Assembly: GCF_025144145.1 (NCBI RefSeq)
Contig: NZ_CP083548.1
Location: 62,001 to 126,000 of the forward strand
DNA length: 64,000 bases
Direction: 5' to 3'
From: Leisingera sp. M658
GTDB lineage: Bacteria > Pseudomonadota > Alphaproteobacteria > Rhodobacterales > Rhodobacteraceae
Position 1 is the first letter of the stretch; every line of letters begins with the position of its first letter. A program made the position numbers and the translations under genes. Below are positions 26,518-35,864 of this stretch, one piece after another. The notes under the pieces are model-generated. The model saw only the letters and a list, made by a program, of their open reading frames with translations. It ran no database searches and was not told the DNA's origin.

Positions 26518-28101
26518 TTATTCGCCTGCAGGCAGGTGCGGCACATGGGGTTTGGCAGCGTCCTCATGCTCATCCGCCTTGTGGAAGATCGGATAGATGA
26601 ACAGGAACGCAGCCGCGATCAGGTAGCCCATTGCGACGCCGCTGAATTCCGGCCAGTGCAGGCTGGCAGAATGGATCACACCGACCAGCGACATCACCGC
26701 CGCCGCCAGGGCAAAGCCGCCCGCGTTGCGGAAGTCGCCGTCGATCACGCTGGCGACAATGGCGCCCCAGATCAGCCCGGTCAGGATGGCACCCTGGCTG
26801 AGAGCCAGATGACCTTCGTAATGCGCGCCCTGCTGCAGCAGCGCCGCGGTCAGCTCAGCATCACCCAGCTGCGCCATGCCGGTGGCACCCAATGCGCCCA
26901 ATGCGCCGGCCAGTGCGCCCCATTTGATCACCAGGAAGGCCGAGACATGCGGCATCATCGCGATGGTCACCGCCGCGATATGGTCTGTCTTCACCGAATG
27001 CGCGGTGTTGGTCACCAGGCTGAGCGCCACAAACACCAGAACCGGCGCGGCAGCGGCCACGGGGATCAGGTTGTTGAGGAACGCCAAGAGGCCAAAGAAG
27101 GCGGCAAAGGGGATCACCAGGCCAACGCCGATGATATAGCCCGAGCGCGCGCCCATGCGTTTATAGGCCGGATGGCCGATATAGGCGGTGGTCGGGAACG
27201 GCGAGCCGAAGACCGCACCGATCATGGTGCCGACACCGTCGGTCACCTGGCACAGACCGACCGGATAGTGGTCGCCTGCCGCTTCGGCGCTTTCGACGTT
27301 GTTCATGGTCTCAATAAAGTTGTAGATCTGCACCGGCACCAGAACCAGGAACAGCTCCGGGTTGGCAAACAGATGCTGGATGCCGGCAATCAGGTCCCCG
27401 AAGTAGGGGATCGGCAGGTAGACGCCCACACCCTCGAACGAGACCGAAGCCTTGCCCATTCCCAGCGCTACAACGGTGCCGACGATCAGCGCCAGAAGGC
27501 CCGCCGGAATGTTGAACGGCAGCCGGTGACGGCCGACCAGGCCCCACAGGATGATGATCATCGAGGCAAAGCCAATGAACGGATCCTCGAAAATCGTGGC
27601 CAGCGGCACGGTGCCGATGAACACCAGTGCAATGCCGCACAGCGTGCCCAGCATGCCGGCGCGCGGGGTCACGCGTTTGAGCCATGGGCCGACGATGGCG
27701 CCAAGGCCAGCCACGATACCGCCCATGAAGCCCGCGCCAATGCCCACCTGCCAGGCCAGCATGGCGTCATTGGTGGACCAGTAGATCGGCCCGATCACGC
27801 CGAACAGATAGACGAACATGACGGGCGTTGAGATGCCATAGGGCAGCGCAGTCACGTCGCGCCCCTCTTTCTCGGCTGTATGTTTGGCCAGCCAGGTGTA
27901 AACCGCGACACCGGCCAGGATCGCCACTGCGGCACCCGGCACGATGCGGCCGAACACGATCTCTGCAGGCATGTTGAAGACAAACTGACAGATGCCCGAA
28001 AGCACAATCAGGTTGATCAGGTTGTCGGTAAACAACGCCCAGAATGCACTGAAGTCATTCCGCGCGAACAGTTTGTATGTGTAGCTCCGCCCTGTGGTCA
28101 T
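26518..28101 (-). CDS. NCS2-family purine permease
   Basis: A 527-aa integral membrane transporter with about 12-14 hydrophobic segments of the nucleobase:cation symporter-2 / xanthine-uracil permease superfamily. Features include LPYGISTPVMFVYLFG near residue 85, NFIETMNNVESAEAAGD and SPFPTTAYIGHPAYKRMG. It lies between guanine deaminase and xdhC, so guanine, hypoxanthine or xanthine are the likely substrates. It differs in sequence from the second NCS2 permease at 39331, suggesting division of labour (bases versus urate). Confidence 0.82.
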   Translation of the reverse strand: MTTGRSYTYKLFARNDFSAFWALFTDNLINLIVLSGICQFVFNMPAEIVFGRIVPGAAVAILAGVAVYTWLAKHTAEKEGRDVTALPYGISTPVMFVYLFGVIGPIYWSTNDAMLAWQVGIGAGFMGGIVAGLGAIVGPWLKRVTPRAGMLGTLCGIALVFIGTVPLATIFEDPFIGFASMIIILWGLVGRHRLPFNIPAGLLALIVGTVVALGMGKASVSFEGVGVYLPIPYFGDLIAGIQHLFANPELFLVLVPVQIYNFIETMNNVESAEAAGDHYPVGLCQVTDGVGTMIGAVFGSPFPTTAYIGHPAYKRMGARSGYIIGVGLVIPFAAFFGLLAFLNNLIPVAAAAPVLVFVALSLVTNTAHSVKTDHIAAVTIAMMPHVSAFLVIKWGALAGALGALGATGMAQLGDAELTAALLQQGAHYEGHLALSQGAILTGLIWGAIVASVIDGDFRNAGGFALAAAVMSLVGVIHSASLHWPEFSGVAMGYLIAAAFLFIYPIFHKADEHEDAAKPHVPHLPAGE

Positions 28102-28132
28102 GGCGGCCTCCTCCTATCAGAGGACGCAGTCC

Positions 28133-29026
28133 TTAACGGCTGATCACTCCAGCCGTGTCTCCCTCTGCGTCCGGTTGCTTGCCCGTTTGAGGCAAATCAA
28201 TGCTCCGTGCTGGAGCGGACGCGGCAGTTTCAGAGGTCAATTCAGCGATCACTTCCGCAGCCACGAAGGCCGCGATGACGCTGGGCCGCTTGTCGCGGCT
28301 GCCGCTTGCCCCGATGGGGCAGATGAGACGGTCGGTTCGCTGACCGTCGCAATGATCCCGGCACCAGCGGCGGAATTTCTCCCGCTTGGTGGCCGATCCG
28401 ATCAGGCCCACGTACCCGGCATCACCGCGCTGCAGGGCAGCGGAGGCAAGCAGGAAGTCGAGCGCGTGATCATGGGTGAGAACAACAAAGGCGCTGCCCG
28501 CCGGGGCGGTGGCAATGTCGATCTCGGGAATGGCGCTTTGGCGGATTTCCACATCCGCTTGGGCTTGGGCCAATTCTTCGGCGCGCTGGTCAATCAGGAT
28601 GCAGCGCACCGGCATATGCTGGAACAGATCCGTCAGGGCGCGGCCCACGTGGCCTGCGCCCATCACATAGACATGCGGCAGGGTCTGCTCATCAACCTGC
28701 TGGCGGGCAATGGCATCGTCGCGGTCTGCCTGGCGCATCTGCGCCAGCGACATTTCCACCCGGCCGCCGCAGCACTGGCCGATTTCCGGCCCCAATGGCA
28801 CGTCCAGCGTGTCGCTGATCACATCCTGCTTCAGCATCCGCCGGGCGTGGTCGATGGCGATATATTCAAGCTGGCCGCCGCCAATGGTGCCCCACAGGCC
28901 GTCCGCCGCCACAAACATGCAGGTGCCGGCCCCGCGCGGGGAGGATCCGCGAACGCGGGTCAGCGCGACCTGCACCACACGGCTGTGGCTGGCCAGAAAA
29001 TCCTGGAGGGAGAGGCGGCGGGCCAT
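28133..29026 (-). CDS. xdhC: XdhC, molybdenum cofactor sulfuration/insertion chaperone for xanthine dehydrogenase
   Basis: A 297-aa accessory protein that delivers sulfurated molybdenum cofactor to XdhB. The N-terminal XdhC/CoxI domain has RGSSPRGAGTCMFV and GTIGGGQLEY, and the C-terminal Rossmann domain has YVMGAGHVGRAL and YVGLIGSATKREKF, followed by ICPIGASG...KRPSVIAAFVAAEV. It starts 3 bases after the xdhB stop, in operon with xdhA and xdhB. Confidence 0.92.
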   Translation of the reverse strand: MARRLSLQDFLASHSRVVQVALTRVRGSSPRGAGTCMFVAADGLWGTIGGGQLEYIAIDHARRMLKQDVISDTLDVPLGPEIGQCCGGRVEMSLAQMRQADRDDAIARQQVDEQTLPHVYVMGAGHVGRALTDLFQHMPVRCILIDQRAEELAQAQADVEIRQSAIPEIDIATAPAGSAFVVLTHDHALDFLLASAALQRGDAGYVGLIGSATKREKFRRWCRDHCDGQRTDRLICPIGASGSRDKRPSVIAAFVAAEVIAELTSETAASAPARSIDLPQTGKQPDAEGDTAGVISR

Positions 29027-29029
29027 GGC

Positions 29030-31348
29030 TCAGCCCTGCCCTTTGAGGGTTTCGATCGCCATCAGCACGCGCTCCGGCGTGGCGGGTGCGTCCAGACGCG
29101 GGCAGACCTTGTAATCCGCCGTGCTGGCAACCGCCATCGACAGCGCCTCGAACACCGAGATGCCCAGCATGAACGGCGGCTCGCCCACGGCCTTGGACCG
29201 CTTGATGGTGCGCTTCTTGTTTACTGACCATTGGGCCAGCTGGGTGTTGAAGATGCGCGGCCGGTCAGACGCCAGCGGGATCTTGTAGGTTGAGGGCGCA
29301 TGGGTGCGCAGTCGGCCCTCGCCGTCCCACCACAGCTCCTCGGTGGTCAGCCAGCCCATACCTTGGATAAAGGCGCCCTCCACCTGGCCCTTGTCCAGCA
29401 CTGGATTCAGCGAGCGGCCCACGTCATGCAGGATGTCGGTGCGCTCGACCCGGTATTCACCGGTCAGCGTATCGACGGAGACTTCCGAGCAGGACGCGCC
29501 ATAGGCGTAGTAGAAGAACGGCTGCCCCTTGCCCGCCGCGCGGTCCCAGTGGATTTCCGGCGTCTTGTAGAAACCCGCCGCCGACAGCTGGACACGGGCC
29601 ATGTAGGCGGCTTTCACCAGCGTATCAAAGGGGATCTCCTCGCTGCCGACCCGCACGCGGTTGGGCAGGAACTCGACCTCTGCCTCGGAGACTTCATATT
29701 TCTCAGCTGCGAATTTGGTCAGCCGGGCAATGATCTGCTCCGCTGCATCCAGCGCCGCCATGCCGTTGAGGTCCGAGCCTGAAGAGGCCGCGGTGGCGGA
29801 GGTGTTCGGCACCTTCTCGGTGGTGGTCTTAGTGATCTTGATGCGCTCGAAATCCACCTGGAAGGCATCGGCCACAACCTGCGCCACCTTGGTGTTGAGG
29901 CCCTGCCCCATCTCGGTGCCGCCGTGGTTCAGATGGATAGAGCCGTCATTGTAGACATGGATCAGCGAACCCGCCTGATTGTACCAGGTCGCGGTGAAGG
30001 AGATGCCGAATTTCACCGGCGTGAGCGCAATGCCCTTCTTGATAATCTTCGACTCCTTGTTGAAGGCGATGATTTCTTCGCGGCGCTTGCGGTATTCGGC
30101 GTTTTCCTCCAGCTCCCCGATCAGCCGGTCGAGGATGTTGTCCTCCACCTTCTGATGATAAGGCGTCAGGTCGCGGCCTTCCTCGCCATAGAAGTTGGCC
30201 TTGCGCACATCCAGCGGGTCTTTGCCGAGGGCATAGGCGATTTCTTCGATCATCCGTTCAGCAGCGATCACACCCTGCGGGCCGCCAAAGCCGCGGAAGG
30301 CGGTGTTGGAGACGGTGTTGGTCTTCATCGGGCGGCTTTTCAGCAGCACGTTCGGGTAGAAGTAAGCGTTATCCGCATGGAACAGCGCCCGGTCGGTGAC
30401 CGGCCCGGACAGGTCCGAGGAAAAGCCGCAGCGCGCGGCAAAGCCGCCCTCAACGGCCTGAATACGGCCCTCGCCATCAAAGGCCACGTCATAGTCGATC
30501 ACGAAGTCATGGCGCTTGCCGGTGGCGGTCATGTCCTGGTCGCGGTCGGGACGGATCTTGACGGCGCGGTTGTGTTTCTTTGCGGCAATCGCAGCCACCG
30601 CGCAGAACAGGTTCATCTGGCTTTCCTTGCCGCCAAAGCCGCCGCCCATGCGGCGCACGTTGACGGTCACCGCGTTGTTTGCCACGCCAAGAACATGCGC
30701 CACCATATGCTGCGCCTCGCTCGGGTGCTGGGTGGAGCAATGCACGGTCACATCCTCGTCTTCGCCCGGAATGGCAAAGGCGATGTGGCCCTCCAGATAC
30801 ATGTGGTCCTGGCCGCCTACAGTCATCTGCGCCTGGATGCGGTGCGGGGCACCCTTGCGGCCCGCCTCCACGTCGCCGCGCTCCAGCTTTAGCGGGTCGG
30901 TGATCATCGGATAGCCCGCCTCCTGCGCCTGGACCGGGTCCAGCGCGTGCGGCAGCACCTCGTAATCCACCTGCGCCAGTTCGGCAGCACGGCGGGCGGC
31001 ATCGCGGGTTTCGGCGATCACCGCAAACATCGGCTGGCCGTGGAATTCGACCTTATCGGTCGGGAACACCGGCTCGTCATGTTTGCCGGTGGGGCTGATG
31101 TCGTTGACGCCGGGAATGTCATCGGCGGTCAGCACATCTACCACACCGGGCGCGGCGCGCACGGCACTGAGGTCGATGCCTTTGATATTGGCGTGCGCCA
31201 CGGTTGAGACACCCAGGTAGGCGTGCAGCGTGCCATAGGGTTCAGCGATATCGTCGGTGTATTCGGCGCGTCCCGTCACATGCTTGATCGCACTGTCGTG
31301 CTGGCGGTCATGGTGCACGGCGCCGCTGATGGTCTGATGGTCTTTCAT
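29030..31348 (-). CDS. xdhB: Xanthine dehydrogenase molybdenum-binding subunit
   Basis: A 772-aa catalytic subunit that oxidises hypoxanthine/xanthine to urate. Mo-cofactor motifs are GGGFGGKESQ (about residue 230), NTAFRGFGGPQG and the active-site Glu region VGEPPFMLGISVF near the C-terminus. EGAFIQGMGWLTTEE is also present. The Met at 31348 (KDHQTISG) is chosen because family proteins begin near here; the ORF extends to 31477 only through the 3' end of xdhA. It works with XdhA (FeS/FAD) and depends on XdhC and on molybdate, for which modABC lies 18 kb away. Confidence 0.94.
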   Translation of the reverse strand: MKDHQTISGAVHHDRQHDSAIKHVTGRAEYTDDIAEPYGTLHAYLGVSTVAHANIKGIDLSAVRAAPGVVDVLTADDIPGVNDISPTGKHDEPVFPTDKVEFHGQPMFAVIAETRDAARRAAELAQVDYEVLPHALDPVQAQEAGYPMITDPLKLERGDVEAGRKGAPHRIQAQMTVGGQDHMYLEGHIAFAIPGEDEDVTVHCSTQHPSEAQHMVAHVLGVANNAVTVNVRRMGGGFGGKESQMNLFCAVAAIAAKKHNRAVKIRPDRDQDMTATGKRHDFVIDYDVAFDGEGRIQAVEGGFAARCGFSSDLSGPVTDRALFHADNAYFYPNVLLKSRPMKTNTVSNTAFRGFGGPQGVIAAERMIEEIAYALGKDPLDVRKANFYGEEGRDLTPYHQKVEDNILDRLIGELEENAEYRKRREEIIAFNKESKIIKKGIALTPVKFGISFTATWYNQAGSLIHVYNDGSIHLNHGGTEMGQGLNTKVAQVVADAFQVDFERIKITKTTTEKVPNTSATAASSGSDLNGMAALDAAEQIIARLTKFAAEKYEVSEAEVEFLPNRVRVGSEEIPFDTLVKAAYMARVQLSAAGFYKTPEIHWDRAAGKGQPFFYYAYGASCSEVSVDTLTGEYRVERTDILHDVGRSLNPVLDKGQVEGAFIQGMGWLTTEELWWDGEGRLRTHAPSTYKIPLASDRPRIFNTQLAQWSVNKKRTIKRSKAVGEPPFMLGISVFEALSMAVASTADYKVCPRLDAPATPERVLMAIETLKGQG

Positions 31349-31361
31349 CTCAAAATCCTCC

Positions 31362-32825
31362 TCAGGCGACGGCCAGCCGGACGGCACCGGCGGTTCCCGC
31401 ATCATGTTCCAGGTAGAAGCGGCGCAGCAGGTTGCTGGCCGTGAGCGCGCGGTACTTCGCGGAGGCACGCCAGTCACTGAGCGGAGTGAAATCCTGCTTC
31501 ACCGCCTCCGCCGCCGCGTCAAATGCGGCTTCGCTCCAGGGCTGGCCCACCAGTGCGGCCTCGGCGCCTGCAGCGCGTTTCGGCGTTGCCGCCATGCCGC
31601 CAAAGGCGATGCGGGCCGCGGTGATCACACCATCTGCCACCTCCACGCTGACACCAGCAGCAACCGAGGAGATATCCTCGTCCCGGCGTTTGGAGATCTT
31701 GTAGGCGGCATCAATCTGGCCAGCCATAGGTCTCGGGATGCGGATTGAGGCCACAAAATCGCCCGGCTCGCGGTCCTGCTTGCCATAGTCGATAAAGAAG
31801 TCTTCCAGCGGCAGCGTGCGGCTGCCGCCTTGTTTCTGCAGCGTCACCTCGGCGCCGAGCGAGATCAGCACTGGCGGGGTGTCCCCGATGGGTGAGCCAT
31901 TGGCGATATTGCCGCCGATGGTGCCCATGTTGCGCACCTGCCAGCCGGCAATGCGGTCCCAATATGCGCTAAGGTGCGGGAAGGCATCGCGGATTGCAGC
32001 TTCGCTTTCGGTATAGGTGACGCCCGCGCCGATGGTCAGCGCCTGATCGGTCAGCTCAACTGCCTTCAGCTCCTCCAGGTGGGACACAAACACCACCGGG
32101 GAAATCGGCTTCATGAATTTGGTCACCCACAGGCCCACATCAGTGGAACCGGCCACGATGGTTGCCTTGGGGTTCTCGGCCAGCACCTGTGCAAGGTCGC
32201 TTGCGTCCAGCGGCAGGATGGCGCGGTCGTCTTCGGGGCCGGTCACTACACGGGCCTGTGGCTGGATGGCCTTGAGATTGGCGGTCAGGCTGTCACGCTC
32301 GGTGGTCAGATAGTCGTTGGCCGGGGTGCCGTACTGGTTCACTGCCAGGGCGGCGCGGACAATCGGCTCATAACCCGTGCAGCGGCAAAGGTTGCCCTGC
32401 ACGGCGGTTTCCACCTGCGTCTCGTTCGGCTGCGGGTTTTCCATCCAGAGCGCATAAAGCGACATCACGAAACCGGGGGTGCAAAAGCCGCATTGGCTGC
32501 CGTGGTATTCGACCATAGCCTGCTGTACCGGATGCAGACGGCCATTGGGGCCGGCCAGATGCTCCACCGTTACCACATGGCAACCGTTCAGCGAGGCCAG
32601 GAAACGGATGCAAGCGTTGATCGCCTCATAGCGCAGGGCGCCATTCTGCAGCCGCCCCACCAGCACGGTGCAGGCGCCGCAGTCGCCCTCGGCGCAGCCC
32701 TCCTTGGTGCCGGTCAGGCGCTGTTCCAGGCGCAGGAAATCCAACAGGGTGGTGGTTGCCTTCACGTCCTGAAGTACGATGTTCTGGCCGTTCAGCAGAA
32801 AGCGGATGTCGGTTTGATGTGTCAT
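31362..32825 (-). CDS. xdhA: Xanthine dehydrogenase iron-sulfur/FAD subunit
   Basis: A 487-aa electron-transfer subunit. Two [2Fe-2S] domains are at the N-terminus (CAEGDCGACTVLVG, then GSQCGFCTPGFVMSL and GNLCRCTGYEPIV). They are followed by the FAD domain (TIVAGSTDVGLWVTK, MGTIGGNIANGSPIGDTPP) and the CO-dehydrogenase flavoprotein C-terminal domain. The Met at 32825 has GGAGG 6 bases upstream on its strand and is preferred over 32855. It is the first gene of the minus-strand xdhABC-permease-guaD series, divergent from a LysR regulator. Confidence 0.94.
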   Translation of the reverse strand: MTHQTDIRFLLNGQNIVLQDVKATTTLLDFLRLEQRLTGTKEGCAEGDCGACTVLVGRLQNGALRYEAINACIRFLASLNGCHVVTVEHLAGPNGRLHPVQQAMVEYHGSQCGFCTPGFVMSLYALWMENPQPNETQVETAVQGNLCRCTGYEPIVRAALAVNQYGTPANDYLTTERDSLTANLKAIQPQARVVTGPEDDRAILPLDASDLAQVLAENPKATIVAGSTDVGLWVTKFMKPISPVVFVSHLEELKAVELTDQALTIGAGVTYTESEAAIRDAFPHLSAYWDRIAGWQVRNMGTIGGNIANGSPIGDTPPVLISLGAEVTLQKQGGSRTLPLEDFFIDYGKQDREPGDFVASIRIPRPMAGQIDAAYKISKRRDEDISSVAAGVSVEVADGVITAARIAFGGMAATPKRAAGAEAALVGQPWSEAAFDAAAEAVKQDFTPLSDWRASAKYRALTASNLLRRFYLEHDAGTAGAVRLAVA

Positions 32826-32919
32826 CTGGCCTCCGGAGTGTTGTTGGGCCGTCATGGCCCGCTTAGGTTTGTTTTACCCTGTCTGACTGCCCCGGTTAAC
32901 GGGTGCAATTGCGAAAGGC

Positions 32920-32938
32920 TTTCAACACCTTGTTGAAA
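32920..32938. promoter_or_regulatory. LysR-type box between xdhA and the LysR gene
   Basis: A perfect 7-bp inverted repeat TTTCAAC-N5-GTTGAAA lies midway in the divergent gap, about 94 bases from each start codon. It has the T-N11-A form of LysR recognition sites, so it is the best candidate site for the adjacent regulator at 33032. Confidence 0.55.
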
Positions 32939-33031
32939 ATGGTTAGGCTATAGGTGCCGGAACCGGCGTGTCCGCCGCCTGCTGCTGTGAAACGGCAAGC
33001 GGCAAACGCGCCCAGTAAGGGTCTGTAGAAC

Positions 33032-33949
33032 ATGTCTTATCTGGAATCTCTGCGGGTCTTTACCCGAGTCGTCGAACTGGGCAGCATCACCTCGGGCGGA
33101 CGTGATCTGCGGCTGACTCCCGCCGTGGCCAGCAAACGGATTAAGGAGCTGGAAAAGCACCTTGGCGTGCGGCTGTTCAACCGTACCACGAGGTCGCTGA
33201 CCCCGACCGAGGCCGGGCAGCTGTTTTACACCGAAGCCAAGAAGGTTCTCGAATCGATTGAGGATGCCGAGGCGGTGGTCTCGCAATTCTCCGCTGCACC
33301 GCGCGGGGTAATCCGGGTGACCGCGCCGTTGGGTGTTGGCCGCCGCATCATCGCACCGCTGGTGCCAGGCTTTGTCGAGGATTACCCGGCCACCGAAATC
33401 CGTATGCGCATGTCGGATCGCAAGGTCGACATTCTCGCGGACGGGCTGGATGTGGCGTTCTTCATCGGCACCCCGCATGACTCGACCCTGAAGATGCGCA
33501 AGATCACCGATTGCGCCCGTGTGCTGTGTGCCGCGCCGGCATATCTGGAACGCCACGGTACCCCTCAGATGCCGGAGGACCTGCTGAGCGGCCACAACTG
33601 CCTGCTGCTGCGCTATCCGCGTTCGCCCGAGTATTTCTGGACGCTGACCACGCCGGAAGGCCCGCGCAAGCTGGAAGTCTCAGGCAGATACGACGCCGAT
33701 GACAGTGACGTGCTGACCAATTGGGCGCTTGACGGGCGGGGTATTGTCAACAAGCCGCGGTTTGACGTCGCTTCGCATTTGCAGAGCGGCGCGCTGGTTG
33801 AGGTGCTGCCGGACACGCCGCCTGAGCCGACGATCTTCGGCTGCCTTTACCCGCACAGGAAACTGCAGGATCCCAAGATACGCCTGTTCGTGGATTACGC
33901 TGTGAAACACGGGCTGGCAGCCTTCCGGCGGATCGAGACTGGCAGTTAA
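33032..33949 (+). CDS. LysR-family regulator (probable purine-catabolism regulator 1)
   Basis: A 305-aa regulator: N-terminal helix-turn-helix (ITSGGRDLRLTPAVASKRIK, NRTTRSLTPTEAG) and a type 2 periplasmic-binding effector domain of the CrgA/DmlR-like branch (PRGVIRVTAPLGVGRRIIAP, RKVDILADGLDVAF). It is divergent from xdhA with a clear LysR box between. It is visibly similar along its whole length to the LysR protein at 35865 (shared DCARVLCAAP, LDG.GI..KP), indicating a duplicated pair. Confidence 0.88.
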   Translation: MSYLESLRVFTRVVELGSITSGGRDLRLTPAVASKRIKELEKHLGVRLFNRTTRSLTPTEAGQLFYTEAKKVLESIEDAEAVVSQFSAAPRGVIRVTAPLGVGRRIIAPLVPGFVEDYPATEIRMRMSDRKVDILADGLDVAFFIGTPHDSTLKMRKITDCARVLCAAPAYLERHGTPQMPEDLLSGHNCLLLRYPRSPEYFWTLTTPEGPRKLEVSGRYDADDSDVLTNWALDGRGIVNKPRFDVASHLQSGALVEVLPDTPPEPTIFGCLYPHRKLQDPKIRLFVDYAVKHGLAAFRRIETGS

Positions 33950-33961
33950 GGGCAAAAGGAA

Positions 33962-33984
33962 AGGCGGGCACCGCTTGCCCGCCT
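33962..33984. terminator. Terminator hairpin between the LysR gene and the small lipoprotein gene
   Basis: AGGCGGGC (33962-33969) and GCCCGCCT (33977-33984) form an 8-bp stem. On the minus strand it is followed by TTTCCTTTT, so it mainly serves the lipoprotein gene. On the plus strand it directly follows the LysR stop but has an A-run instead of T. Confidence 0.5.
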
Positions 33985-34007
33985 CAAAAAAAACGAGGGT
34001 TCTCGCC

Positions 34008-34211
34008 TTAGCAGCGGTGCGGATTTTCCTCGCAATAGACCAGGTTTGCCGCGGCACCGACAGCGGCACCTGTTACCAGATTCGCGTCCAGCACAGCAGC
34101 ACCGGCAGCGCCGGCGCCTGCTCCATAGACCAGCCGCTCGCCGGTGGTGTCCCCGCAGGCGGCCAAAGCGGCGCAGAGTGCAAGTCCGATGGCGATGGTT
34201 TTTCTAAGCAT
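34008..34211 (-). CDS. Small lipoprotein of unknown function
   Basis: A 67-aa protein that starts LRKTIAIGLALCAALAAC: a signal peptide with lipobox LAAC (Cys18), then a Gly/Ala-rich stretch resembling glycine-zipper outer-membrane proteins, and ends YCEENPHRC. The start at 34211 is preceded by GGAGGAAA, a strong ribosome site, and is preferred over 34235. It is unrelated to its purine-gene neighbours by sequence. Likely an outer-membrane or periplasmic lipoprotein; function unknown. Confidence 0.75.
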   Translation of the reverse strand: MLRKTIAIGLALCAALAACGDTTGERLVYGAGAGAAGAAVLDANLVTGAAVGAAANLVYCEENPHRC

Positions 34212-34446
34212 CGTGTTTCCTCCTTCAACGTCCAAACCCCGCAGTTTTGCCGCGGTCCCAAACGGCCGGTTCCCGGCTTTTGCCGCCAGGAAAGGGTGCC
34301 CGAAAGGGATTGGCGCTGTGGCTGAACAGGCCGGAAGACCCCGGGTATCCGGCGCAGTTGGGCAAACCCTGTATCAGTATAACACACGGCGGGGCTGTTT
34401 GGTTCCATGCTCTTGCTGCGGTGGGGGCACAGGCGTGGTGGCGGAC

Positions 34447-34474
34447 GAAAAAGGCCCCGCCACGGGGGCGGAGC
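34447..34474 (-). terminator. Terminator of puuD
   Basis: On the minus strand GGCTCCGCC and GGCGGGGCC form a 9-bp stem with one mismatch and a short loop, followed by TTTTT, starting 26 bases after the puuD stop. The gap 34212-34446 holds no other gene; it probably includes the promoter of the lipoprotein gene, but no clear hexamers were picked. Confidence 0.65.
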
Positions 34475-34500
34475 CATTGGGCATGTCAGACGGTTTTGCG

Positions 34501-35760
34501 TCAGTTTGCGGCCAGTGCAAACGGCAGATCTTTGGCGGCGCTGCCGTACCAGCGGCGGATCAGCGCGCGCTCCTCGTCCTCCATGTAGGTCACATTGGCG
34601 GGCGGCATCGCATGGGTTGCGCCGGCCTGGAGGTAGATGTCCCTGGCGTATTTCGCCACATCGGCCGGGGTCTCCAGCAGCACGTTCTTGGGCGCGCGGC
34701 GGATGCCGTCATAGTAGGGCTCCCGCGCGTGGCACATGGCGCAGCGGCCCGGCACCACATTCATCACATCCTCGAAATGCTGGTTGCTGGCAAAGACCTG
34801 TTCACCCTTGGTCAGCTCCCGCGCCTCGGACTCTTCGTAGGTGTCCTGCTGCAGCGGCGCCTGGCTCAGGATCATGATGCCGATGAACAGGATCGCGGTC
34901 ACCGGCCAGGTCCAGGTCGGGTTGCTGGTGCCCGCGTGGTTGCTGTTGAAGTAGTGGCGGATGGTCACGCCCATCAGGAACACCAGCGCCGCGATCAGCC
35001 AGTTGTACTCGGTGGCAAAGGCCAGCGGGTAGTGGTTCGACAGCATCAGGAACACCACCGGCAGCGTCAGGTAGTTGTTGTGGGTCGAACGCAGCTTGGC
35101 GATTTTGCCGTATTTGGCATCCGGCGTGCGGCCCTCCTGCAGGTCCTTCACCACGATGCGCTGGTTCGGCATGATGATGAAAAAGACGTTTGCAGTCATG
35201 ATGGTAGCCGTAAAGGCGCCCAGATGCAGCATTACGGCGCGGCCAGTGAAGATCTGGTTGTAGCCCCAGCCCATCGCGACAAGCAGCACAAACAGCAGCA
35301 CCATCAGGAAGGTTGGCTTCTCCCCCAGCGGCGATTTGCACAGGAAGTCATAGATGATCCAGCCGATGGTCAGCGACGCGCCGGAAATCAGGATGCCTTG
35401 CCACAGGGCCAGATCGGCCTTGGCCGCGTCGATCAGGTACAGCTCACCACCCGCCCAGTAGACGATCATCAACAGGCCGGCACCCGATAGCCAGGTGGCG
35501 TAGCTCTCCCATTTGAACCAGATCAGATGCTCCGGCATGTTTTCCGGCGCCACCAGGTATTTCTGGATGTGATAGAAACCGCCGCCGTGAACCTGCCACT
35601 CCTCGCCATGCGCGCCAACCGGCAGATGCGGAACTTTCCGCAAGCCGAGGTCCAGCGCGACGAAGTAAAAGGACGATCCGATCCAGGCAATGGCGGTGAT
35701 GACGTGAAGCCAGCGGACCGCAAAGCCCAGCCAGTCCCACATGATCACAAGCTCTTCCAT
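34501..35760 (-). CDS. puuD: Urate oxidase PuuD: membrane urate hydroxylase with cytochrome c domain
   Basis: A 419-aa membrane protein that oxidises urate to 5-hydroxyisourate. Its N-terminal part has about eight TM segments of the PuuD type (GFAVRWLHVITAIAWIGSSF at the start, then LTIGWIIYD and further helices). The C-terminal ~90 residues form a c-type cytochrome domain with haem-binding CAMCH (about residue 338) and a possible axial Met in THAMPPANV. Electrons would pass to the respiratory chain instead of giving H2O2. It is divergent from the LysR gene at 35865. Confidence 0.92.
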   Translation of the reverse strand: MEELVIMWDWLGFAVRWLHVITAIAWIGSSFYFVALDLGLRKVPHLPVGAHGEEWQVHGGGFYHIQKYLVAPENMPEHLIWFKWESYATWLSGAGLLMIVYWAGGELYLIDAAKADLALWQGILISGASLTIGWIIYDFLCKSPLGEKPTFLMVLLFVLLVAMGWGYNQIFTGRAVMLHLGAFTATIMTANVFFIIMPNQRIVVKDLQEGRTPDAKYGKIAKLRSTHNNYLTLPVVFLMLSNHYPLAFATEYNWLIAALVFLMGVTIRHYFNSNHAGTSNPTWTWPVTAILFIGIMILSQAPLQQDTYEESEARELTKGEQVFASNQHFEDVMNVVPGRCAMCHAREPYYDGIRRAPKNVLLETPADVAKYARDIYLQAGATHAMPPANVTYMEDEERALIRRWYGSAAKDLPFALAAN

Positions 35761-35864
35761 TGTTCTCTCCTCATAAGCTTTGACCCAAGACTAGAGCATG
35801 CCGCTATTTTCATGTATTAGGTAAAAAACCCAAGCTGTTTCAAAATAACACAAAGAATACTTGA

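Noticed and set aside
26218-27831. 537-aa plus-strand ORF opposite the NCS2 permease
   Set aside because: Its composition (rich in His, Arg, Gln, Asp) is that of the antisense frame of a high-GC membrane protein gene; the minus-strand frame has clear family motifs.
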